Part shown: positions 33,322 through 39,688 of the stretch, one piece after another
How positions within the stretch are numbered: position 1 is the stretch's first letter
Layout: the number at the start of each line of letters is the position of its first letter
Origin: an uncultured Muribaculaceae bacterium
Lineage (GTDB): Bacteria > Bacteroidota > Bacteroidia > Bacteroidales > Muribaculaceae
Assembly: GCA_910578365.1 (NCBI GenBank)
Contig: CAJTRC010000013.1
Coordinates: 1 to 39,688 of the forward strand
Length of the DNA stretch: 39,688 nucleotides
Direction of reading: 5' to 3'
Notes under the pieces: model-generated
The model's database searches: none
What the model was told of the DNA's origin: nothing
What the model saw: the letters and a program-made list of their open reading frames with translations, nothing else
Program-made: the position numbers and the translations under genes

Positions 33322-34629
33322 TCAGTCACGGGCGAACAGGTCGCGGGAGTAAACTTTCGCAGACACATCGTCGAGCTCGCGACAGGTGCGGTTGGCAAGT
33401 ATAACCGCGCACTCGTTTTTGAAACGCTCAAGGTCGTTGACCACTTCACTGCCGAAAAAGCGGACTCCGTCGGCAAGTGAAGGTTCGTACACTATCACTT
33501 TGGCTCCCTTGGCCTTTATGCGCTTCATCACTCCCTGAATCGACGACTGGCGGAAGTTGTCGGAGTTCGACTTCATCGTCAGCCGATACACCCCTATCAC
33601 ACATTCGTGTTCCGGAGCGCGGCCATAGGTGTTGGCCGAGCTGTAGTCGTAGTAGCCGGCTTTTTTCAGCACCTGGTCGGCTATGAAGTCCTTGCGGGTG
33701 CGGTTGCTCTCCACTATGGCACTCATCATGTTCTGCGGCACATCGGCGTAGTTGGCAAGCAGCTGCTTGGTGTCTTTCGGCAGACAGTAGCCGCCATAGC
33801 CGAACGACGGATTGTTGTAGTGGGTACCTATACGCGGGTCAAGCCCGATTCCTTCTATAATAGCCCTGGAATCAAGGCCTTTCACCTCGGCGTAAGTGTC
33901 GAGTTCATTGAAGTAGCTCACTCTCAGCGCCAGATATGTATTGGCAAAAAGTTTTACGGCCTCTGCCTCTTTTGTACCCATGTATAACGTAGGTATGTCG
34001 GTTTTTATTGCCCCACGGCGCAGCAGTGCGGCAAAGCTTTCGGCGGCTATACGCAACGCTTCGATGTCGGCTATACGGCCGATGGCTTCGTTCTCGGCCG
34101 AAAAGCGCTCGGCTTCAATCTGTTTGGGCACTCCCATGATTATGCGCGACGGATAAAGATTGTCGTACAGCGCCTTGCTTTCGCGCAAAAATTCAGGCGA
34201 AAAAAGCAGATTCAGCTTGTCCGCTCCCTGTCGGGCGTATTTCAGATACATCGAGCGGCAATAGCCTACCGGTACTGTCGATTTTATCACCATTACCGCA
34301 TACGGGTTAACCGCCATCACAAGGTCGATGACCTCTTCTACATGCGAGGTATCAAAATAGTTCTGTATCGGGTCATAATTCGTCGGCGTGGCTATAACCA
34401 CAAAGTCGGCATCGGCATAAGCCTGCGCCCCGTCGGTGGTGGCTCTGAGGTCGAGCTCTTTCTCTTTCAGAAACTGCTCGATGTATTCATCGCGTATGGG
34501 CGAGATGCGCCGGTTTATCATGTCTACTTTCTCCGGAACTACATCTACAGCGGTGACACTGTTGTGCTGGGCAAGCAGAGTGGCTATGCTCAAGCCTACG
34601 TAACCGGTTCCTGCAACTGCTATTTTCAT
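33322..34629 (-). CDS. UDP-glucose 6-dehydrogenase-like nucleotide-sugar dehydrogenase
   Basis: The 435-residue protein has the Rossmann motif GTGYVGLSIA (about 7-16), STVPVGYCRS near 118, FSPEFLRESKALYDNLYPSR near 145-164 and the catalytic cysteine in GYGGYCLPKDTKQL near 260. The SPEFLREG/S-A signature marks UDP-glucose dehydrogenases of the Ugd type rather than the WecC type, so the product is probably UDP-glucuronate, a precursor for acidic polysaccharides. At 435 residues it is slightly longer than the ~390-residue enzymes. It follows the patatin-Omp85 gene by 8 nt and is separated from wecC by 120 nt and a promoter. Confidence 0.9.
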   Translation of the reverse strand: MKIAVAGTGYVGLSIATLLAQHNSVTAVDVVPEKVDMINRRISPIRDEYIEQFLKEKELDLRATTDGAQAYADADFVVIATPTNYDPIQNYFDTSHVEEVIDLVMAVNPYAVMVIKSTVPVGYCRSMYLKYARQGADKLNLLFSPEFLRESKALYDNLYPSRIIMGVPKQIEAERFSAENEAIGRIADIEALRIAAESFAALLRRGAIKTDIPTLYMGTKEAEAVKLFANTYLALRVSYFNELDTYAEVKGLDSRAIIEGIGLDPRIGTHYNNPSFGYGGYCLPKDTKQLLANYADVPQNMMSAIVESNRTRKDFIADQVLKKAGYYDYSSANTYGRAPEHECVIGVYRLTMKSNSDNFRQSSIQGVMKRIKAKGAKVIVYEPSLADGVRFFGSEVVNDLERFKNECAVILANRTCRELDDVSAKVYSRDLFARD

Positions 34630-34637
34630 ATTGTGTT

Positions 34638-36980
34638 CTATCTTAAAAAGTCGGGAGCCTGAAGGAATATGCCGAACGAAATGCCGAAATTCCAGTTATG
34701 CGCCGGAGCGGTACAGTAGTTGGCGTATGCGCTGAGTGTGGCAAACGGAAATGTATACGCTGCCGACAGCTCGCACAGCAGCTGCGGGTCGGCGAACCAC
34801 TGTCCGTAGCATACGCCGGCGGCATTGGGGGTGGATGCGTCGCGGCATATCTTGCGCAGTGGAGCAAAACCGTTGGCGTTCAGACGCAGGCTCAGATTAT
34901 CGTTGAAACGGTACACCGGCACCACGCCTATGCCTATATAGCTATTGGCTCGGAAGTCGGGGTTGAATGTATTATAGCTCGACGGCGTGGGGGTGTATTG
35001 CGGAGCGCTTATCACCGATGCCGCGTAGTTGTCGTGGTATAGTCCGCGGGTAGAAAGCATTATATCGCTCTCGAAGCCCAGCGACCAGTGTGGCTGCAAT
35101 GCCAGATAATGACGCGCTCGCAGGTTCAGCTGAACCCAGCGCGGTGTCTTGCCGCTGACTTCGTAGAGCGGCGACAAGGCGCTGTCCATATGGTAACGGC
35201 CCATCTGCCCCATCAGCGACATATTGTAGCTGTAGCCGCTCACCGGATAGTTGGGCGAGCTGAGCGTATTGGCTGTATAGCGCAGATAGACCTGCCCGAG
35301 ATTGTGGTAGGCTCGGTCGCGCCCGTTGCGGTAGTCTTGACCGGGAATCTGCTGATAAAAACTGTCGTACAGATGGCCGTAGCCGCATCCCAGCTCCACC
35401 ACTCCCGAACGGCCTGCGGGGGCGCTTAGGCGCAGCCTGCCGAAATACTGATAATTGAGCACAAAGGCGGGGGTAGCATCCTCGAAAAAGAATCGGTCGC
35501 TCTCGCTGAAGCGCTTGCGGCTGAACACTCCCTGCAACGCCAGCGAGGCGGGTATGCCTGCACGCAGATTTATGCGACCGTTGACCGTTGCTGCCATATA
35601 GCTTTGACCTATCCAGGCATCGACATTGGCCGACAGCGAGTTGAAACTCAGCCGCGAATAGCCGCCCGACAGGTATATATAGCTGTTGGCAGATGACGTT
35701 ATCCAGCCGCCGATGCCAAGGCGGAAGTCATCCTTCACCGATGCGTCGAGGTCGAGCGCAAACAGCCCGTTGCCACTATTGTAGCGTGCCTGCACACCGA
35801 GGTCACGGAGCTTACCCGACGACACAGCTTTATAAAACGACTCGCGCGCATCGGCCACATTTATGGTATCACCCTCCTGAAGCTCGAACAGGTGCTTTAT
35901 ATATTCGTTTTGGCCCCGGGTTGCGCCTGTCACACTCACACTGTCGAAGCGCAGAAAGGGAGTCTGCGACTTGAACACCTCGCGCCTAAGCTTGCGGGCT
36001 TCGGCTGGCATACGGGTTTGTATACGCCCCTTTATGCTGTCAATCATCGACATGGCCTTGTCGTAGCCTATCCTGTAGATTTCGCGGGCTCTCGGAAAGT
36101 CAAGCAGGCCGAACTGATCTACGTCAACCTTGATTTTAACGCCCTCTTCGGCAGGCAGTGAATAGTCGGCATTCTGCACCACCAGATTCTCTATCTGGTC
36201 AAACAACGATGTCTGAGGCCCGCTGTCGGATGACGAAACATCCACGCCTATCATCACATCGGGCGCAAAGGTCGAGCGCATCACATCAACCGGAAAATTG
36301 TCGTATATACCACCGTCGTAAAGAAGCATGCCGTCGAATTTAGTAGGCTGAAACACCGCCGGAAAACTCATCGACGAGCGTATGGCATCGCCCAGGCTGC
36401 CATGCCCCAGCACCACCTTGCGGTGAGCGGCCACATCGGAGGCAACACAGCGGAACGGCACCATCAGACTATCGAAATCACCACCGGTCTGCGCCGTAAA
36501 TCCGGCAAAAAGCTCCATAAAGGCAAAGTTCATGGGTATGGGGGATATCAGCGAGGCCGGCACAGCGTTCTGAATGCTGTCAGCCTTGCCGCCCACATTA
36601 AAGCTGAACAATGCCGGCGTAGGCTCGGGCATCGTGAAATTATAGCACAGCGAAGGGTCTATTTTGCCGGTCGACCAGTACGAGAAACCCTTCGACAATA
36701 TCAGGTCGAGCATCTCGTCGGTAGTGTATCCGGCTGAATACAAGCCGCCGACTATAGCACCCATCGAAGTGCCGCACACATAGTCGATTGGTATGTCGGC
36801 GTCTTCAAGCGCACGAATCACACCTATATGGGCAATACCCTTGGCGCCTCCGCCGCTCAGCACCAGGCCCACCGACTGACTGCCACGTACCGTGCCCTCA
36901 TCCTTGCCCGACTCGGCAACACACATAGCCGGCACAAACATGGCAATAATCGCAACAATAACCGTAAGCAGCTTGCGCAT
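34638..36980 (-). CDS. Patatin-like phospholipase with POTRA and Omp85-type beta-barrel (PlpD-like)
   Basis: The 780-residue protein starts with a signal peptide (about 1-22) and a patatin lipase domain (about 36-315). The lipase domain has the oxyanion loop GGGAKG (43-48), the nucleophile Ser72 in GTSMG, and the catalytic Asp222 in DGGIYDNFP. A POTRA-like domain (about 335-415) follows, then a long C-terminal outer-membrane beta-barrel (about 420-780). This is the type Vd autotransporter or PlpD arrangement, placing a phospholipase at the outer membrane. The start codon overlaps the serB stop by one base (TGATG), and ugd follows after 8 nt. The lipid substrate is unknown. Confidence 0.9.
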   Translation of the reverse strand: MRKLLTVIVAIIAMFVPAMCVAESGKDEGTVRGSQSVGLVLSGGGAKGIAHIGVIRALEDADIPIDYVCGTSMGAIVGGLYSAGYTTDEMLDLILSKGFSYWSTGKIDPSLCYNFTMPEPTPALFSFNVGGKADSIQNAVPASLISPIPMNFAFMELFAGFTAQTGGDFDSLMVPFRCVASDVAAHRKVVLGHGSLGDAIRSSMSFPAVFQPTKFDGMLLYDGGIYDNFPVDVMRSTFAPDVMIGVDVSSSDSGPQTSLFDQIENLVVQNADYSLPAEEGVKIKVDVDQFGLLDFPRAREIYRIGYDKAMSMIDSIKGRIQTRMPAEARKLRREVFKSQTPFLRFDSVSVTGATRGQNEYIKHLFELQEGDTINVADARESFYKAVSSGKLRDLGVQARYNSGNGLFALDLDASVKDDFRLGIGGWITSSANSYIYLSGGYSRLSFNSLSANVDAWIGQSYMAATVNGRINLRAGIPASLALQGVFSRKRFSESDRFFFEDATPAFVLNYQYFGRLRLSAPAGRSGVVELGCGYGHLYDSFYQQIPGQDYRNGRDRAYHNLGQVYLRYTANTLSSPNYPVSGYSYNMSLMGQMGRYHMDSALSPLYEVSGKTPRWVQLNLRARHYLALQPHWSLGFESDIMLSTRGLYHDNYAASVISAPQYTPTPSSYNTFNPDFRANSYIGIGVVPVYRFNDNLSLRLNANGFAPLRKICRDASTPNAAGVCYGQWFADPQLLCELSAAYTFPFATLSAYANYCTAPAHNWNFGISFGIFLQAPDFLR

Positions 36981-38194
36981 CAGTTTATAAATGAATCTTT
37001 AAATCCAAGAAAATAAAGCACACCGTCGAGCCCTATGGTCGACAGCGACTGCCCTGCGGTAGCCTTCACCTTAGGCTTGGCATGAAAAGCTATGCCCAGA
37101 CCGGCGGTAGCCAGCATGGGCAGGTCGTTGACACCGTCGCCTACGGCAATTGTCTGCTTTATATTGATATTCTCCACCTGCGCTATGATACGCAGCAACT
37201 CGGCCTTACGCTTGCCATCGACAATGTCGCCCAGATAACGGCCGGTGAGCTTGCCGTCGCTTATCTCCAAATCATTGGCATAAACATAGTCGAAACCAAA
37301 GCGCTGCTTGAGATAATTGCCGAAGTAAGTGAAGCCGCCCGAAAGTATGGCAGTCTTGTAGCCGGTACGTTTCAGTACCTGCATCAGCCGCTCCACACCC
37401 TCGGTAATAGGCAGATTCTCGGCAATCTCGCGCATCACACTTTCATCAAGTCCCTTAAGCAGAGCCACACGCTCGCGAAAACTTTCGCAGAAATCTATCT
37501 CGCCCCGCATGGCACGCTCGGTGATAGCCTTTACCTGGTCGCCCACGCCGGCGCGCACAGCCAGTTCGTCTATTACTTCCGTTTCTATCAGCGTCGAATC
37601 CATATCAAAGCAAATCAGACGGCGACAACGGCGGTACACATTATCCTCCTGCATCGAAATATCGAAATCCTCCTCCGAGGCAATCTGCATAAAGCGGCGG
37701 CGCATGGCCGAATCATCTGCCGGATTGCCGCGTACCGAAAACTCCACACACGACTTCGAACGCGGTTGCTCGTCGTCGTTCAGCGGCTGGCGGCCAGTAA
37801 GGCGCTGTATACCGTCGATATTCATGCCCTGGCGCGCTATTTCATCCGACACCAGCGCTATATGGCGAGCAGTAAGCGTGCGGCCAAGTATGGTTATAAT
37901 CCAGCGGTTCTTGCCCTGCTGGCCCACCCACTCCTCGTAAGCCTCCGGCGCAATAGGCGTGAACCTTATTTTCACACCTAACTCATATGCCTTGAACAGA
38001 AGGTCCTTCATTATATCGCCCGACACACGCGAATTGGTCTTGATAAGTATGCCTAACGACAGCGAGTGGTGAATATCGGCCTGGCCTATATCCATGATAT
38101 CAGCATTGTAGCCGGCAAGGATATCGGTCAGCGACGAGGTCACGCCCGGACGGTCGTAACCCGATATATTTATCAGAATGAGTTCGGTCTTCAT
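36980..38194 (-). CDS. serB: Phosphoserine phosphatase with two N-terminal ACT domains
   Basis: The 404-residue HAD-family enzyme removes phosphate from L-phosphoserine, the last step of serine synthesis. Two ACT-like domains occupy about 1-85 and 95-185 and probably sense an amino acid. The catalytic domain has the nucleophile motif DMDST (Asp197, Asp199), the SGGF motif near 306 and GDGVNDLPML near 359. It is translationally coupled to the patatin-Omp85 gene. It is divergent from the glycerate kinase gene, 61 bp away, which places two serine/glycerate-linked enzymes back to back. Confidence 0.95.
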   Translation of the reverse strand: MKTELILINISGYDRPGVTSSLTDILAGYNADIMDIGQADIHHSLSLGILIKTNSRVSGDIMKDLLFKAYELGVKIRFTPIAPEAYEEWVGQQGKNRWIITILGRTLTARHIALVSDEIARQGMNIDGIQRLTGRQPLNDDEQPRSKSCVEFSVRGNPADDSAMRRRFMQIASEEDFDISMQEDNVYRRCRRLICFDMDSTLIETEVIDELAVRAGVGDQVKAITERAMRGEIDFCESFRERVALLKGLDESVMREIAENLPITEGVERLMQVLKRTGYKTAILSGGFTYFGNYLKQRFGFDYVYANDLEISDGKLTGRYLGDIVDGKRKAELLRIIAQVENINIKQTIAVGDGVNDLPMLATAGLGIAFHAKPKVKATAGQSLSTIGLDGVLYFLGFKDSFIN

Positions 38195-38243
38195 GTCTTA
38201 TGTTTTTGTTTTGCAAAATTGCAAAAAATTGCCGACATATCAT

Positions 38244-38251
38244 TAACTTTG
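38244..38251 (+). promoter_or_regulatory. -7 box of the glycerate kinase gene, 4 nt from the start codon
   Basis: The plus strand reads TAACTTTG then TGCA then ATG, predicting a leaderless mRNA. Two palindromic TTGCAA hexamers separated by AA (38211-38224) lie near the expected -33 region. Confidence 0.55.
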
Positions 38252-38255
38252 TGCA

Positions 38256-39224
38256 ATGAAATTGATAATTCCCGACAAATTTCGCGGCACCCTCACCGCC
38301 GCACGCGCCGCATGCGCAATAGCCGAAGGCCTCGGTGGCGAATGCCTGTGCCTGCCCATGGCCGACGGCGGCGAAGGCACAGCGGCCGCCATGCCCGGCA
38401 AACACGTAATAGAAAGCGCCGCCATAATAGGCCACAACAGCCCGCTGCGCGCGCTGCCCCTGACTCAACGTAGCTCATACAGCCTCGGCAGCGCCATTCG
38501 TAACGCCCTGGACACCCGCAACGACACAATATACGTAGCCCTCGGAGGTACCGTAACCGCCGATGGCGGAGCCGGACTGCTGCAGGCACTCGGAGCCCGC
38601 TTCTACAGCAGCGACGGCAGCCTCATGCCGCAGGGGGCCACCCCCGACTCAATCAGCCGCATAGCACACGCCGACCTCTCGGACATCAACACCACACTGC
38701 TGCGCCGCCGTCTGCTCATACTGTCCGACGTCGAAGCCGCCCTGACCGACGGCCCGCTCACAGCCCTCGACTTCCTGCCACAGAAAGGAGCCACAGCCGA
38801 CGACACAAAAACAATCCGACATTCACTGCAGCATCTGCACAGCCTGCTCGGAGGCACATCACCATACGACGGTGCCGGCGGAGGCACCGGATACGCACTG
38901 GCGGCAGTAGCAGGCTGCCGAGCCACACTCGGAGCCGGCTACATACTCGACCACCTGCCCGTCGACTGGAGCCGCGTCAGGCTCGTTGCAACAGGCGAAG
39001 GCTGCATCGACAAACAGAGCCTCGGCGGAAAAGTAGTGGGCAGCATACTGCGTAAATGTAAAAAATTGCAAATTCCGGCAATAGCCTTTGGCGGAAAAAT
39101 CGCCGACGGAATTCTCGATTCACGCTTTATACAAGTAACACCCGACGGACAGCCCCTACCCTTGCCCGACCACGCATACAGGCTTCTGAGAGAAGCAGCC
39201 CGAAAATGGGCAAAAAAAAGTTGA
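38256..39224 (+). CDS. Glycerate kinase, GarK/GlxK family
   Basis: The 322-residue protein phosphorylates D-glycerate, giving 2- or 3-phosphoglycerate. It has the family phrases PDKFRGTLTA (about 6-15), PMADGGEGTAAA (about 34-45), GGTVTADGGAG (about 97-107) and TGEGCIDKQSLGGK (about 247-260). At about 320 residues it is shorter than the ~380-residue E. coli enzymes, with the loop regions trimmed. It is divergent from serB, so both may be tuned to serine/glycerate supply. Which hydroxyl is phosphorylated cannot be told. Confidence 0.9.
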   Translation: MKLIIPDKFRGTLTAARAACAIAEGLGGECLCLPMADGGEGTAAAMPGKHVIESAAIIGHNSPLRALPLTQRSSYSLGSAIRNALDTRNDTIYVALGGTVTADGGAGLLQALGARFYSSDGSLMPQGATPDSISRIAHADLSDINTTLLRRRLLILSDVEAALTDGPLTALDFLPQKGATADDTKTIRHSLQHLHSLLGGTSPYDGAGGGTGYALAAVAGCRATLGAGYILDHLPVDWSRVRLVATGEGCIDKQSLGGKVVGSILRKCKKLQIPAIAFGGKIADGILDSRFIQVTPDGQPLPLPDHAYRLLREAARKWAKKS

Positions 39225-39285
39225 AAATTTTTCTCATTGAAAATCAACAACTTGCAAAAAATATTGAAAAAATCTTTCGAAAAAA

Positions 39286-39317
39286 TTTGCATAATTGAAA
39301 AATAGTCCCTAACTTTG
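39286..39317 (+). promoter_or_regulatory. Strong promoter for the tRNA genes (TTTG-N20-TAACTTTG)
   Basis: TTTG at 39286-39289 and TAACTTTG at 39310-39317, spaced 20 nt, are a full match to the Bacteroidetes -33/-7 consensus. The tRNA-Pro gene begins 53 nt downstream. The preceding 39225-39285 is AT-rich with no gene. Confidence 0.65.
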
Positions 39318-39370
39318 CATCGCTTTTGAAAGGAAAGCCACTACGAAATGAATCGCAGTGAGCCCAAAAT

Positions 39371-39444
39371 CGGGGTGTAGCTCAGTTGGTTAGAGTACGC
39401 GTCTGGGGGGCGTGAGGTCGCTAGTTCGAGTCTAGTCACCCCGA
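39371..39444 (+). tRNA. tRNA-Pro (anticodon GGG)
   Basis: The 74-nt gene folds into a full cloverleaf: a 7-bp acceptor stem CGGGGTG/CACCCCG, D arm GCTC/GAGT, anticodon stem CGCGT/GCGTG with loop CTGGGGG, and T arm with TTCGAGT loop. The anticodon GGG reads proline codons CCC and CCU. The CCA end is not encoded. Confidence 0.93.
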
Positions 39445-39464
39445 CTAATAATCAAAAGCAGTAG

Positions 39465-39498
39465 CTCGCTGACTACTCAATAGTCAGCGAGTTTTTTT
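39465..39498 (+). terminator. Rho-independent terminator after tRNA-Pro
   Basis: A perfect 11-bp stem (39465-39475 with 39481-39491) with a 5-nt loop is followed by seven T. It stops just before tRNA-Arg, so the second tRNA depends on read-through or its own unseen promoter. Confidence 0.8.
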
Positions 39499-39502
39499 AT
39501 GG

Positions 39503-39576
39503 GGTCCGGTAGCTCAGCTGGATAGAGCATCTGCCTTCTAAGCAGACGGTCATGCGTTCGAGTCGCATCCGGATCA
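39503..39576 (+). tRNA. tRNA-Arg (anticodon UCU)
   Basis: The 74-nt gene folds into a cloverleaf: acceptor GGTCCGG/CCGGATC with one G-U pair, D arm GCTC/GAGC, anticodon stem TCTGC/GCAGA with loop CTTCTAA, T arm with TTCGAGT loop. The anticodon TCT reads AGA and AGG. The CCA end is not encoded. It lies 4 nt after the upstream terminator's T-run. Confidence 0.94.
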
Positions 39577-39581
39577 CAGAA

Positions 39582-39607
39582 GGGTCACAATTATGTGGCC
39601 CTTTTTT
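39582..39607 (+). terminator. Rho-independent terminator after tRNA-Arg
   Basis: An 8-bp stem GGGTCACA/TGTGGCCC with one G-T wobble and a 4-nt loop is followed by six T. The rest of the window (39608-39688) holds AT-rich sequence and no gene. Confidence 0.75.
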
Positions 39608-39688
39608 CATGCCTGTAAGTGACTGATGTGCAAGTGTTAGCAATTTTATAAAATCTTGATTTAGAAAGATTTAGCACAAACAATAATT

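Noticed and set aside
39225..39290. Terminator of the glycerate kinase gene
   Set aside because: A weak GTTGA/TCAAC pairing is present, but the stem is too short and no T-run follows.

Overview
The window looks like chromosome from a member of the Bacteroidales, possibly a Muribaculaceae-type gut bacterium. The family-level call is inference. Support comes from repeated Bacteroidetes-type -7 promoter boxes (TAnnTTTG) ahead of genes, few clear Shine-Dalgarno sites, a DUF4293 protein, a TlpA-like thioredoxin protein of the Bacteroidetes type, an adenosylcobalamin-dependent ribonucleotide reductase and a Bacteroidetes-type DnaA. Coding density is high and nearly all genes are intact. I see no phage, integrase, CRISPR array or rRNA operon.

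Layout. 1-5278: a small membrane protein, a VanZ-family protein, a thioredoxin-like protein, then a plus-strand run of acyl-CoA synthetase, biotin synthase and a SpoU-type RNA methyltransferase. 5275-6093: a LytM-domain protein that has lost its zinc ligands. 6111-6372: a compact MITE-like element with long terminal inverted repeats. 6425-12718 (minus): an apparent operon of nucleotidyltransferase, tgt, LptF/LptG-type permease, two conserved hypotheticals and a DUF4293 protein. 13010-15835: a secreted M16 zinc protease closed by a strong bidirectional terminator.

15912-22761 (minus): class II (B12-dependent) ribonucleotide reductase translationally coupled to a BtuFCD-like ABC importer, followed by an MsrA-MsrB fusion and a GNAT protein. 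23067-26241: nitroreductase, dnaA and a short SSB. 26298-30103 (plus): an alkaline-phosphatase-superfamily membrane transferase (LTA synthase/PEtN transferase type) and a PIF1-like helicase with TPR repeats.

30139-38194 (minus): a sugar-nucleotide module (WecB, WecG/TagA, WecC) that makes and transfers ManNAcA-type residues, preceded by a UDP-glucose-dehydrogenase-like gene, a patatin-Omp85 protein and serB. 38256-39224: divergent glycerate kinase. 39371-39576: tRNA-Pro(GGG) and tRNA-Arg(UCU), each followed by a terminator.

The most notable points are: the MITE-like element sits 4 bp upstream of a promoter -7 box, and removing it restores a perfect palindrome; a B12-dependent enzyme shares an operon with a probable B12 importer; a symmetric divergent promoter pair (ssb / LTA-synthase-like) has both -7 boxes 4 nt from the start codons, implying leaderless mRNAs; and there is a possible short transcript upstream of dnaA.
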